NCBI RefSeq assembly: GCF_900083545.1 | Contig: NZ_LT559262.1 | Coordinates: 1,819,616 to 1,883,615 of the forward strand | Direction of reading: 5' to 3' | Length of the DNA stretch: 64,000 nt | Origin: Alistipes provencensis | Lineage (GTDB): Bacteria > Bacteroidota > Bacteroidia > Bacteroidales > Rikenellaceae | Part shown: positions 1 through 8,209 of the stretch, piece after piece | Layout: each line of letters opens with the position of its first letter | Position numbering within the stretch: position 1 is the first letter of the stretch | The notes under the pieces: model-generated | What the model was told of the DNA's origin: nothing | Seen by the model: only the letters and a program-made list of their open reading frames with translations | Database searches by the model: none | Translations under genes and position numbers: made by a program

Positions 1-2486
1 TTCGCGGGGGGATCGAATCCGTATCCCCAGTCGATGCCGAGCATACCCACCACGGGCAGATAGAGGCGGACGCCGAAGCCGGCCGAACGCTTGATCCGAA
101 AGGGCGAGAACTTCTTCCACGAGTCGAATGCGTTACCGCCTTCGAGGAATCCGAGCACATAGATCTGCGACGAAGGTTTCAGGATGATCGGGTAGCGCAG
201 TTCGGCGGTGTACTTGTTGTAGCCGCGGGAATAATAGCTCGACGGGTCGAGCGCACCGTCCTCGTAACCGCGCATCGAGATGATGTCGATACCGTATATA
301 TTGTATCCCGACATGCCGTCGCCGCCGACTTCGAAGCGCTGGAAAGGCGAAACCTTATTCTTGTTGTAGCTTCCGAGGTATCCCATCTCGGCCTTGAGCA
401 TCAGCACGAGGTTCGAGTTGCGCAGGAATCCTTGGAACCACTGTGCCTTGAACTGCCATTTGTGGAACTCGATCCAGCGGTAGCGGTCCTGATCGGACAT
501 CGACTGGTCGCTGTAATCCTTACCGTCCCAGAGCGAGTAGGGGAGCGTGGCCTGCACCGAGGCGCTGAACTCCGAACCGCGGCGCGGGTAGATCGGCTGG
601 TCGACCGAGTTGCGGGCCAGCACCAGCTTGAGCGACAGCAGGTTCGAGTTGCCGTTCTCCACGACGAATCCCGTCCAGTTCTTCAGGTTGTAACGCTCGT
701 AGCTGGCCTCGGCATAGAATGTGAAATAGGGGTCGGGCCAGTTCAGGCGCTTGCCCAGACCGGCGGCCAGACCGTAGGTGCGGAAATACTGCGTTGCCGA
801 CTGCCACACATAGTAGGCATTGTTCTGCTCGGAGAAATGTGCCGAAAGGGTGAACGAGTTGGGTTTCTTGCCGCCCATCCAAGGGTCGGTGAAACTGAAC
901 GCGAACGCCTTGTAATAGGTACCGTTGGTCTGTGCCGAGAGCGACAGCCGCTGGTTCTGGCCCATCGGGTAGGGGCGCCATGCGCCTTTCTTGAACGCAT
1001 TTTTGATCGAAAGGTTGTTCAGCGTGATACCCACCGAACCCACGAAGGTTCCCGAGCCCCAGCCGCCGGCGATGTTGAACTGGTCGGAAGCCTGCTCCTC
1101 GAGGGGCCAGTTGACGTTCACCAGTTCATTCGAGACGGGCTTGATGTCGGGCATGACGGCCTCGGGGTTGAAATGGCCCATCGAACCCAGCGTACGGATG
1201 GTCTGCATCAGCAGCGAACGGTTGTACAGTTCGCCCGGGCGGGTGTAGAGTTCGCGGCGGACCACTTCGTCGTCGACGCGCTGGTTGCCCGTGATGCCGA
1301 CCTCGTTGATGGTGAACTGCTTGCCCTCGAACACCTTGACCTCGATGTCGATCGAGTCGGGGGCGATGATCACCTCCGCGGGTTCGATCTGCGACATCAG
1401 GTAGCCCTCGTTCTGGTAGAGCGACTTGACCGACATGTCCTCGGGGTTCTCCTCCTTGCCGATTCCCAGCCGCTTGTGCATCGATTTCTTATCGTAGGTG
1501 TCGCCTTTCTTGACGCTGAACATGCGCTGCAGGTCGTCGGTTTCGTATACCGAGTTGCCGACCCACGACACGTTGCGGATGTAGTATTTGTTGCCTTCCG
1601 AGACGTCGATGTCGATGCCGATGCGTTTCTCGTTGATCGGGTAGATCGAGTCGCTCACGATGGTGGCGTTCCGGTAACCCTTCGAGTTGTAGAAGTCGAT
1701 CAGCAGCTCCTTGTCGGTTTCGTAGTCGCCCTCGTTGAGCTTGGCGCCCTTGAAGAAGTTGATCGATTTCTGGTGGGTTTTCTTGAATGTGCGGCGCAGG
1801 CGCTTGTCCGCGAACTGCTCGTTGCCCGTGAAGTTGATCTTGCCGATCTTGACCTTCGACTTGCGGTCGATGAGGAACGTGACGGTCACGGCCTGTCCGG
1901 GACGGAGCGTGTCGTTGTCGATACGCACGCCGACCTCCGTGTTGCGGAAACCCTTTTCGGCCCAATACTGCTTGATGAGCTTCTGGTTCTTGTCGATGAC
2001 GTAATCCGAGAGTTCGCTGCCGCGCTTGAGCTTGAGTTTCTCCAGCAGGTCCTTCTTCTTGCCCTTGGTGATGCCCTCGAACTCCCAGTTGTAGACGCGG
2101 GGGCGCTCCTTGAGGAACACCTCCAGATCGAGGCTGTCGCCCTCGATCTCGGCGCCGATCTTCACGTCCGAGAAAAACCGCTGGCTCCACAGCCGCGAGA
2201 TGGCGTTGGAGATGAAGTTACTCGGCAGATAAATCGAGTCGCCCTCGATCAGTCCGGCAGACGACTTGATAATGTCGGGATTGAGGTACTGCACGCCGTG
2301 GACGTTGACGTTGCGAATGTGGTAGAGCCTGGGCGCACCCTCGTTTTTATACATCGGGGCATTTTCGGAAATCGCAGGCTTCGGAGCCGCCGTCGTGTCC
2401 TGCGGATTCTGCTCCTGGGCGAATATATTCGAGCAGCAAAGCACGAGGGCAGCCGCTGCCGTGAATATCTTACCGGAATAATTCAT
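1..2486 (-). CDS. bamA: Outer-membrane protein assembly factor BamA (C-terminus outside window)
   Basis: BamA folds and inserts beta-barrel proteins into the outer membrane. The visible 828 codons start MNYSGKIFTAAAALVLCC, a signal peptide that ends near FAQ. A string of POTRA domains follows (about residues 50-430, with phrases such as INFTGNEQF and VGITGNQRVDD). After that comes an aromatic-rich Omp85 barrel that is still open at the window edge, so the gene is 3'-truncated here. It follows uppS by 25 nt on the same strand. The order nadK-uppS-bamA is usual in Bacteroidales and suggests co-transcription. The start is the only ATG that gives a proper signal peptide. Confidence 0.95.
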   Translation of the reverse strand, partial: MNYSGKIFTAAAALVLCCSNIFAQEQNPQDTTAAPKPAISENAPMYKNEGAPRLYHIRNVNVHGVQYLNPDIIKSSAGLIEGDSIYLPSNFISNAISRLWSQRFFSDVKIGAEIEGDSLDLEVFLKERPRVYNWEFEGITKGKKKDLLEKLKLKRGSELSDYVIDKNQKLIKQYWAEKGFRNTEVGVRIDNDTLRPGQAVTVTFLIDRKSKVKIGKINFTGNEQFADKRLRRTFKKTHQKSINFFKGAKLNEGDYETDKELLIDFYNSKGYRNATIVSDSIYPINEKRIGIDIDVSEGNKYYIRNVSWVGNSVYETDDLQRMFSVKKGDTYDKKSMHKRLGIGKEENPEDMSVKSLYQNEGYLMSQIEPAEVIIAPDSIDIEVKVFEGKQFTINEVGITGNQRVDDEVVRRELYTRPGELYNRSLLMQTIRTLGSMGHFNPEAVMPDIKPVSNELVNVNWPLEEQASDQFNIAGGWGSGTFVGSVGITLNNLSIKNAFKKGAWRPYPMGQNQRLSLSAQTNGTYYKAFAFSFTDPWMGGKKPNSFTLSAHFSEQNNAYYVWQSATQYFRTYGLAAGLGKRLNWPDPYFTFYAEASYERYNLKNWTGFVVENGNSNLLSLKLVLARNSVDQPIYPRRGSEFSASVQATLPYSLWDGKDYSDQSMSDQDRYRWIEFHKWQFKAQWFQGFLRNSNLVLMLKAEMGYLGSYNKNKVSPFQRFEVGGDGMSGYNIYGIDIISMRGYEDGALDPSSYYSRGYNKYTAELRYPIILKPSSQIYVLGFLEGGNAFDSWKKFSPFRIKRSAGFGVRLYLPVVGMLGIDWGYGFDPPA

Positions 2487-2511
2487 CTATTGTAAATATA
2501 GCTAATTTCAT

Positions 2512-3225
2512 TTATTTAACCAGTCCGAAGCGGCGGTCGCGCCGTGCGTACTCCTCTATGGCCGCGTCAAAATCCCGTTCCGTGAAATCGGGCCACAGCA
2601 CTTCGGGGAACCAGAGTTCGGCATAGGACGCCTGCCACAGCAGGAAGTTGCTCAGCCGCTGTTCGCCGCTGGTGCGGACGATCAGGTCGGGGTCAGGGTA
2701 GTGGGCCGTGTCGAGCGAGGTGCTGACCGTGCCCTCGGAAATCTCCGCGGGGGCGATCTCCCCGGCCTCCACGCGGCGGGCGATCCGCTGCACGGCGCGC
2801 GTTATTTCGTCGCGCGACGAGTAGTTGAGCGCCAGAATCAGCGTCAGCGTCCGTCCTCCGGCGGTCCGTTCCTCGGCTTGGGCCAGATAGCGCTGGACCT
2901 TCTCCGAAAACCGGCTTCTGTCGCCGATCATGCGTACCTCGACGCCTTGGCGGATCAGTTCGGGCGTTTCGTTCACGACGCTCTGGCAGAAAAGTTCCAT
3001 CAGCGCATCGACCTCCCCGGAGGGACGGCCCCAGTTCTCCGTCGAGAACGCGTAGAGCGTCAGGTACTTCACACCCCAGCGGGCAGCGGCGCGCAACGAA
3101 GCCCTTACGGGTTCCACACCCGCGGCATGACCCTCGTAACGCTCTTTGCCGTGCAACCCGGCCCAGCGGCCGTTGCCGTCCATAATGATGGCGACGTGTT
3201 GCGGTATGCGTTTCTGCTCGCTCAT
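2512..3225 (-). CDS. uppS: Isoprenyl transferase (undecaprenyl diphosphate synthase)
   Basis: It makes the C55 lipid carrier for peptidoglycan and O-antigen by adding isopentenyl units in cis to farnesyl diphosphate. The protein has 237 aa. It opens MSEQKRIPQHVAIIMDGNGR, where the MDGNGRWA motif carries the catalytic Asp and sits at residues 15-22. The family motifs LTLYAFSTENW, LNYSSRDEI and DLIVRTSGEQRLSNFLLWQ follow, and the length is typical. A TTG four codons upstream would also be in frame, but this ATG starts at the conserved family N-terminus. A TATATTTG box (minus strand) lies only about 10 nt upstream, so any transcript from it would be nearly leaderless. Confidence 0.95.
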   Translation of the reverse strand: MSEQKRIPQHVAIIMDGNGRWAGLHGKERYEGHAAGVEPVRASLRAAARWGVKYLTLYAFSTENWGRPSGEVDALMELFCQSVVNETPELIRQGVEVRMIGDRSRFSEKVQRYLAQAEERTAGGRTLTLILALNYSSRDEITRAVQRIARRVEAGEIAPAEISEGTVSTSLDTAHYPDPDLIVRTSGEQRLSNFLLWQASYAELWFPEVLWPDFTERDFDAAIEEYARRDRRFGLVK

Positions 3226-3234
3226 ATTAGGGCA

Positions 3235-3242
3235 CAAATATA
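3235..3242 (-). promoter_or_regulatory. Possible -7 box for uppS
   Basis: Minus strand reads TATATTTG, a perfect TAnnTTTG match. No TTTG is seen at the usual -33 distance. Its closeness to the uppS start makes it a weak secondary promoter at best. Confidence 0.35.
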
Positions 3243-3282
3243 GGGAAAAATTCTATTAACTTAAGGAAAAAACGATTAAAGA

Positions 3283-4161
3283 TTAACTGCGGATGTCGAT
3301 TCCCCACATCATCTTATTCCGTAACGTGTCGTAAAATGATATATTGTGCGGTACGGCCAAAAAAATCTGCTGTTCGGCCCGCCTGACGGTGAAGGCCGCG
3401 CCGTGCGAAATCCGGTATGTGCGGTCGTCCAGCGTGACGAACGCGTCGGAACGCCGGGCGTTGACGCGCAGCGAGATGACGCCCGAATCGGGGATCACCA
3501 CCGGACGCATCGTGAGGTTGTGCGGGGCGAGGGGCGAGATGACGAGGCACCGGCACGTCGGGGCCACGACGGGACCCCCGGCGCTGAGCGAGTAGGCGGT
3601 CGATCCCGTGGGGGTGGAGACGATCACCCCGTCGCCGTGGTAGGTGGCCACCATCTGGTCGTCGACATAGGTCTCGACCGAGATCATCCCCGCGCCGTGG
3701 CGCTGCACGGTGAATTCGTTGAGTGCCAGCGTCGAATCGGGCCGGTCGTCGAAATCGCCCTCGATGCGCAGCAGCGAGCGGGGCTCGGTGGCGATTCTCC
3801 CGGCGGCGATGTCGCTGAATATCAGGTTCAGTCCGGCGCTCGGAGCGCTGGTGAGGAACCCTAAGTGTCCGGCGTTGATGCCCATGACGGGAATCGGTGC
3901 GCCGCAGAGCCGGTGTACCCCTTCGAGCAGCGTTCCGTCGCCTCCGTAGCAGACCATGACGGTTTCGGCAGGCTGTTTGCCTATGTGCCGGCCGTAGACT
4001 CTCTCCGGCGGAAGCACGATCCCGGCGGTTTGCCGCACGACGGGGGCAAATTCCTTGTTGACTGCGTAGTCGAATCCGAACAGTTCGATCGCATCGAACA
4101 ACTGGCGAATCTCTTCGGGGGTGTGGGCAATCTGTGCGCGGGAAAAAAGTATGATTTTCAT
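3283..4161 (-). CDS. nadK: NAD kinase
   Basis: It phosphorylates NAD+ to NADP+ with ATP in the cytoplasm. The protein has 292 aa when started at MKIILFSRAQIAHTPEEIRQ. The diagnostic nucleotide-binding motif is MVCYGGDGTLLEG. It is followed by GINAGHLGFLTS, NEFTVQR, YHGDGVIVSTPTGSTAYSLSAGG and the C-terminal PLAPHNLTMRPVV. In-frame codons upstream of this ATG do not resemble the family, so the longer frame is not used. It lies 57 nt upstream of uppS on the same strand and probably heads the nadK-uppS-bamA transcript. Confidence 0.95.
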   Translation of the reverse strand: MKIILFSRAQIAHTPEEIRQLFDAIELFGFDYAVNKEFAPVVRQTAGIVLPPERVYGRHIGKQPAETVMVCYGGDGTLLEGVHRLCGAPIPVMGINAGHLGFLTSAPSAGLNLIFSDIAAGRIATEPRSLLRIEGDFDDRPDSTLALNEFTVQRHGAGMISVETYVDDQMVATYHGDGVIVSTPTGSTAYSLSAGGPVVAPTCRCLVISPLAPHNLTMRPVVIPDSGVISLRVNARRSDAFVTLDDRTYRISHGAAFTVRRAEQQIFLAVPHNISFYDTLRNKMMWGIDIRS

Positions 4162-4258
4162 CGGCGGAGTTTCGAAAAAATAAAGTAACTTTACCACGCC
4201 GATCCGAACTTGGAGCGCAGGCATTTGCGAACCGGTGCGGAGGTGCGGCATATCGCCA

Positions 4259-4290
4259 CAAATATAGTGAAAGGTGAGCGCAAAACCAAA
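4259..4290 (-). promoter_or_regulatory. Promoter of nadK-uppS-bamA
   Basis: On the minus strand TTTG (4287-4290) is followed after 20 nt by TATATTTG (4259-4266). This matches the Bacteroidota -33/-7 consensus in both sequence and spacing. The predicted leader to the nadK ATG is about 90 nt. Confidence 0.7.
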
Positions 4291-4344
4291 CTTGTCCGGA
4301 TTTTGCCGAACCGAATCCTATATTCTTTAAATATAGCGAGTTTT

Positions 4345-5058
4345 ATGACAAAGCTGAGTGTTAACATCAATAAGATTGCCGTGGTCCGCAATTCGCGCGG
4401 GGGCAACCTTCCCGACGTGGTCCGTGCGGCCACGGACATCGAACGTTTCGGGGCCGACGGCATCACGGTGCACCCGCGCCCCGATGCGCGCCACATCCGT
4501 TACGACGACGTGCGCAACCTGAAACGGGTGCTCACGACGGAACTCAACATCGAGGGCAACCCCATCCCGAGCTTCATCGATCTGGTGCTGGAGGTGGTCC
4601 CGGCGCAGGTGACCCTCGTGCCCGACGCCCACGACGCCATCACCTCGAACGCCGGCTGGGACACCCTTGCCAACCGCGCGTTCCTGACCGACGTGACGCG
4701 GCGCTTCCACGAGAAGGGCATCCGGGTCTCGGTCTTCGTGGACCCCTCCCCGGAGATGGTCGCCGGGGCGAAGGCGTGCGGCGCCGACCGCGTGGAACTC
4801 TACACCGAAGCCTACGCGCGTGAATATCCCGACGGCCCCGAGCAGGCCATCGCCCCTTATGCTGCCGCTGCCGAGGAGGCGCGCCGGCAGGGGCTGGGGC
4901 TGAACGCCGGGCATGACCTTTCGCTGGAAAATCTGCGTTATTTCGTCAGCCGCATTCCTTGGACTGACGAGGTTTCGATCGGCCACGCGCTGATCTGCGA
5001 CGCGCTTTACTACGGACTCGAAAACACGGTGCAGCTTTATCGCCGCGAACTTAAATGA
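4345..5058 (+). CDS. pdxJ: Pyridoxine 5'-phosphate synthase
   Basis: It performs the last ring-closing step of the DXP-dependent vitamin B6 pathway, condensing 1-deoxyxylulose 5-phosphate with 3-amino-2-oxopropyl phosphate. The protein has 237 aa when started at MTKLSVNINKIAVVRNSRGG. Family phrases include GADGITVHPRPDARHI, PDAHDAITSNAGWD, RVSVFVDP and GLGLNAGHDL. The upstream in-frame extension (from 4210) lacks homology and overlaps the nadK promoter. Its stop overlaps the next start by ATGA, so translation of the two is probably coupled. Another B6-related gene fragment (PdxB-like) lies at the far end of the window. Confidence 0.95.
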   Translation: MTKLSVNINKIAVVRNSRGGNLPDVVRAATDIERFGADGITVHPRPDARHIRYDDVRNLKRVLTTELNIEGNPIPSFIDLVLEVVPAQVTLVPDAHDAITSNAGWDTLANRAFLTDVTRRFHEKGIRVSVFVDPSPEMVAGAKACGADRVELYTEAYAREYPDGPEQAIAPYAAAAEEARRQGLGLNAGHDLSLENLRYFVSRIPWTDEVSIGHALICDALYYGLENTVQLYRRELK

Positions 5059-5714
5059 CGACCACCATGAAACGTATCCTGATCCTTTCCATAGCCCTGC
5101 TCGCCGCGGGTGCGGCATTCGCCCAGAGCGAATACAACTACCAGCGGCGCAGCCTTTTCGAAGTGCTCCCGGTGCTTTCGAGCGACATCGTCTTTCTGGG
5201 CAACTCGATCACCGACGGCTGCGAGTGGGCCGAACTGTTCAACAACCGCCATGTCAAGAACCGCGGCATCAGCGCCGACCGTTCGGGGTGGCTGCTCGGC
5301 CGGCTCGATCCGATCATCGAGGGGCATCCCAAGAAGCTCTTCCTGATGATCGGCACCAACGATCTGGCTGCCGGGGTCACGCCCGAGGAGATCGTGGCCA
5401 ATGTTGCGAAACTCATCGACCGCTTCCAGAGCGAGTCGCGCTGGACCAAGATTTATGTCCAGAGCATCCTGCCCGTGAACGGCGAGGACTTTTCGAAGTT
5501 CAAGAACCACTACGCCCACAGCCATCTGATCGTGCCGACGAACAAGAAGCTCGAGGCGCTGTGCGACGAGAAAGAGGTCACCTACCTCGATGTCTGGGGG
5601 GCTTTGGCCGACCACGACGGCAAACTGGACAAACGCTATACCAATGACGGCCTGCACCTGATGGGCCCGGGTTATCTGGTGTGGCGCGACGCCATTAAAA
5701 TTCATGTGAAATAG
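5055..5714 (+). CDS. Secreted SGNH/GDSL-family acylhydrolase
   Basis: Predicted exported esterase of the SGNH fold. The substrate is unknown, but sugar O-acetyl groups are common for this family. The protein has 219 aa with the signal peptide MKRILILSIALLAAGAAFAQ after a short MTTT lead. The SGNH blocks are visible: GNSITDG (block I Ser), a Gly in NRGISADRSG, GTNDL (block III Asn) and DGLHLMGPG near the C-terminus, with the catalytic Asp/His. It overlaps pdxJ by 4 nt, and the next gene starts 5 nt after its stop, so it sits in the middle of an apparent three-gene operon without an obvious pathway link. Confidence 0.85.
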   Translation: MTTTMKRILILSIALLAAGAAFAQSEYNYQRRSLFEVLPVLSSDIVFLGNSITDGCEWAELFNNRHVKNRGISADRSGWLLGRLDPIIEGHPKKLFLMIGTNDLAAGVTPEEIVANVAKLIDRFQSESRWTKIYVQSILPVNGEDFSKFKNHYAHSHLIVPTNKKLEALCDEKEVTYLDVWGALADHDGKLDKRYTNDGLHLMGPGYLVWRDAIKIHVK

Positions 5715-5718
5715 CCGC

Positions 5719-7116
5719 GTGCCGCTTTCGAATCCGATATTCCGACGGATTTCACGCCTCGCCGACGAGCAGGGCGTGAGGGCTTTCGTCGTCGGGGGCT
5801 ATGTGCGCGACCACTACCTGCGGCGTCCGTCGACCGACATCGACGTCGTGGTCGTGGGCAGCGGCATCGCTCTGGCCGAGGCACTGGGGCGCGAACTGAA
5901 AGCCAAGGTCTCGGTCTTCAAGACGTTCGGCACGGCGATGGTCCGCGCCGGAGGCATCGAGGTGGAGTTCGTGGGAGCCCGCAGGGAGTCCTATACGCGC
6001 GATTCGCGCAAACCCGAGGTCGAGCCCGGAACGTTGGAGGACGACCAGCGGCGGCGCGACTTCACGATCAACGCCATGGCGTGGTCGCTGAACGGCGCCA
6101 CGTTCGGCGAACTGGTCGATCCTTTCGACGGGATGTCCGACCTCGAGGAGTGCATCATCCGCACGCCGTGCGACCCCGACATCACCTTCTCGGACGATCC
6201 TCTGCGCATGATGCGCGCCGTGCGGTTCGCCTCGCAGTTGGGCTTCACCATCGAGGAGGAGACCTTCGAGGCCATCCGCCGCAATGCGGAGCGCATCCGG
6301 ATCGTTTCGCGCGAACGCATCGCCACCGAACTCAACAAGATCGTCCTTTCGCCCGTCCCCTCGATGGGCTTCGAACTGCTGGAACTCACCGGACTGCTGG
6401 AGCTGATCTTTCCCGAACTGCACAACCTCAAAGGGGTGGAGAAACGGGGCCGGCACTCCCATAAGGACAATTTTTTCCATACGCTCAAGGTACTGGACAA
6501 TGTCGCGCGCCGTTCCGACGACCTGTGGCTGCGCTGGGCCGCCGTCCTGCACGACATCGGCAAGCCGCAGACCAAGGCTTACGACCCGAGGGTGGGCTGG
6601 ACTTTCCACGGCCACGAGGTCGTGGGTTCGAAGATGGTTCCGGGAATTTTCCGCCAGTTGAAACTGCCCCTGAACGAGCATATGAAATTCGTCCGGAAAC
6701 TGGTTTTCCTCCACTTGCGGCCCATCATCCTTTCCGAGGATCTGGTGACCGATTCGGCCGTCCGGCGTCTGCTGTTCGAAGCGGGCGACGACGTGGAGGC
6801 GCTGATGACGCTGTGCGAAGCGGACATCACCTCGGGCATCGACGCCAAGGTGCAGCGTTACCTTGCGAATTTCGAACTGGTGCGCCGCAAGATGAAGGAT
6901 CTGGAGGAGCGCGACCGCGTCCGCAATTTCCAGCCCCCGGTTACGGGCGAACTCATCATGGAGACCTACGGCATCGGCCCGTGCCGCGTGATCGGCGATA
7001 TCAAGGAGGTCATCAAGAACGCCATCCTCGACGGCGAAATCCCCAACGATTACGATGCGGCCTACGGCCTGATGGAGCGGCTGGCGGCGGAACGCGGACT
7101 GACAAAAAAAGGTTGA
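5719..7116 (+). CDS. cca: CCA tRNA nucleotidyltransferase (HD-domain type)
   Basis: It adds or repairs the 3' CCA end of tRNAs. The protein has 465 aa. The class II polymerase-beta head has FVVGGYVRDHYL, the metal-binding STDIDVVVV and RRRDFTINAMAW. The RNA-binding neck follows, and then an HD phosphohydrolase domain with RWAAVLHDIGKPQTK. Start is GTG: no ATG lies between the previous stop and the conserved N-terminus, and the frame is closed upstream. Its stop codon lies inside the left arm of a terminator hairpin. Confidence 0.93.
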   Translation: MPLSNPIFRRISRLADEQGVRAFVVGGYVRDHYLRRPSTDIDVVVVGSGIALAEALGRELKAKVSVFKTFGTAMVRAGGIEVEFVGARRESYTRDSRKPEVEPGTLEDDQRRRDFTINAMAWSLNGATFGELVDPFDGMSDLEECIIRTPCDPDITFSDDPLRMMRAVRFASQLGFTIEEETFEAIRRNAERIRIVSRERIATELNKIVLSPVPSMGFELLELTGLLELIFPELHNLKGVEKRGRHSHKDNFFHTLKVLDNVARRSDDLWLRWAAVLHDIGKPQTKAYDPRVGWTFHGHEVVGSKMVPGIFRQLKLPLNEHMKFVRKLVFLHLRPIILSEDLVTDSAVRRLLFEAGDDVEALMTLCEADITSGIDAKVQRYLANFELVRRKMKDLEERDRVRNFQPPVTGELIMETYGIGPCRVIGDIKEVIKNAILDGEIPNDYDAAYGLMERLAAERGLTKKG

Positions 7117-7139
7117 GCATTTCGCTCAACCTTTTTTTT
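7105..7139. terminator. Bidirectional terminator between cca and the EamA gene
   Basis: GGTTGAGC (7111-7118), loop ATTTC, GCTCAACC (7124-7131), flanked by A7 on the left and T8 on the right. It serves the two converging genes and overlaps the cca stop and the last codons of the minus-strand transporter. Confidence 0.9.
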
Positions 7140-8064
7140 GCATTTTCTCCGTATCCAATTGTGCCCGCGATTTCGACTTGGTCACCAGCCACACCCCGAC
7201 GAAGACGCAGAGGGCCGCGCCGGCCTTGGTGAATCCGAACGTGTCGAGCCCGATGGCCACGGTGAAGAGCACCGCCACGATGGGCTGCACATAGTTGTAC
7301 ATCGAAACCACCGTCGGCCGCAGATGGCGCTGGGCGATGGGAACCATCAGGTAGGAGAAGAACGTCGCGCCGACGACCACATAGACGATCCCGGCCCAAG
7401 TCCGGGTTGCCAGCCCTGCATAGTCGACCTCGGTCAGCGGGCGGTAGTAGACCGCCACGGCGACGATGGCGGCGAAAAGGAACATCCATTTCATCGTCGT
7501 CACGGGCGAGTAGCGGACGATCACGTTGCGGAAGGCGGTGAGGTAGGTGGCGTAGCTTATGGCGCTGATGATGCAGAGTACGTCGCCTTTGACGCTCGAC
7601 GTGTGGCCTGCGCCGTGCTGACTCACCAGAATCAGGATCAGCGCCCCGGCGCATCCCAGAAAGACGCCCCCGGCCTTGAGCCATGTGATCGGTTCGCGCA
7701 GGAACAGCGTCGCCAGCACCATCGTCAGCACGGGGACGATCGTGGCGATGATCGACGTGTCGATGGGTGAGGTGAGCGACAGCCCCCAGAGGAAAAGCAT
7801 CTGGTTGAGCTGGATGCCGAATACCGAGGCGAAGAACAGCAGCACGATGTCGCGCGGGGCGACCCGTTCGCGGGGCAGGAGCAGTGAGACAGCCCAGAAC
7901 AGCAACGCGGCGCCCACCATGCGGTAGACGCTCAGCGCGAAGGGGCTGACCCCTCCGGAATTGGCCTCGGACCAGAGCACGCTCTTGCCGATCGGGGCGT
8001 TGAGGCCCCAGACGATGTTGGCGGCCAGCAGGGCCGCATGTCCTTTCAGTTTTCCTTTGTCCAT
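7126..8064 (-). CDS. EamA/DMT-family transporter
   Basis: Ten-helix inner-membrane carrier of the drug/metabolite transporter superfamily; the substrate cannot be read from sequence. The protein has 312 aa when started at MDKGKLKGHAALLAANIVWG. Two EamA repeats are clear: the first begins near residue 10 (ANIVWGLNAPIGK), the second near 160 (GDVLCIISAISYATYLTAF). Helices are rich in Leu/Val/Ala and there is a short basic tail (VTKSKSRAQLD). A longer in-frame reading upstream runs through the palindromic element at 8082-8180 and is not believable protein. It is divergent from another EamA gene. Confidence 0.88.
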   Translation of the reverse strand: MDKGKLKGHAALLAANIVWGLNAPIGKSVLWSEANSGGVSPFALSVYRMVGAALLFWAVSLLLPRERVAPRDIVLLFFASVFGIQLNQMLFLWGLSLTSPIDTSIIATIVPVLTMVLATLFLREPITWLKAGGVFLGCAGALILILVSQHGAGHTSSVKGDVLCIISAISYATYLTAFRNVIVRYSPVTTMKWMFLFAAIVAVAVYYRPLTEVDYAGLATRTWAGIVYVVVGATFFSYLMVPIAQRHLRPTVVSMYNYVQPIVAVLFTVAIGLDTFGFTKAGAALCVFVGVWLVTKSKSRAQLDTEKMQKKG

Positions 8065-8081
8065 TTTTCTCTTGCTCGCCG

Positions 8082-8180
8082 CCCCACCTAAGAGGTGGGT
8101 CTTATAATGGGTTGTAGCGTTGGCTATGTTCTGAATTGCAATTCCTGCCATCGCCCATAAAGCCCACCTCTTAGGTGGGG
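8082..8180. repeat. REPIN-like element: two palindromes in inverted orientation
   Basis: CCCCACCTAAGAGGTGGG (8082-8099) and its exact reverse complement CCCACCTCTTAGGTGGGG (8163-8180) flank a 63-nt centre. Each arm is itself a hairpin (7-bp stem, 3-nt loop). The similarity extends outward and inward (TCTTAT on one side, ATAAAG on the other). This is the layout of REPIN or short MITE elements. It fills the gap between the divergent transporters. A related single palindrome is at 63064-63087. Confidence 0.75.
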
Positions 8181-8209
8181 TGGTGCGATAATTGCCCTGT
8201 TTCTTTTTC

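Noticed and set aside
432..2495. Long open plus-strand frame opposite bamA
   Set aside because: It is a mirror of the GC-rich bamA codons; the product has no domain, is repetitive in Val/Asp/Leu, and the minus strand encodes a clear BamA.
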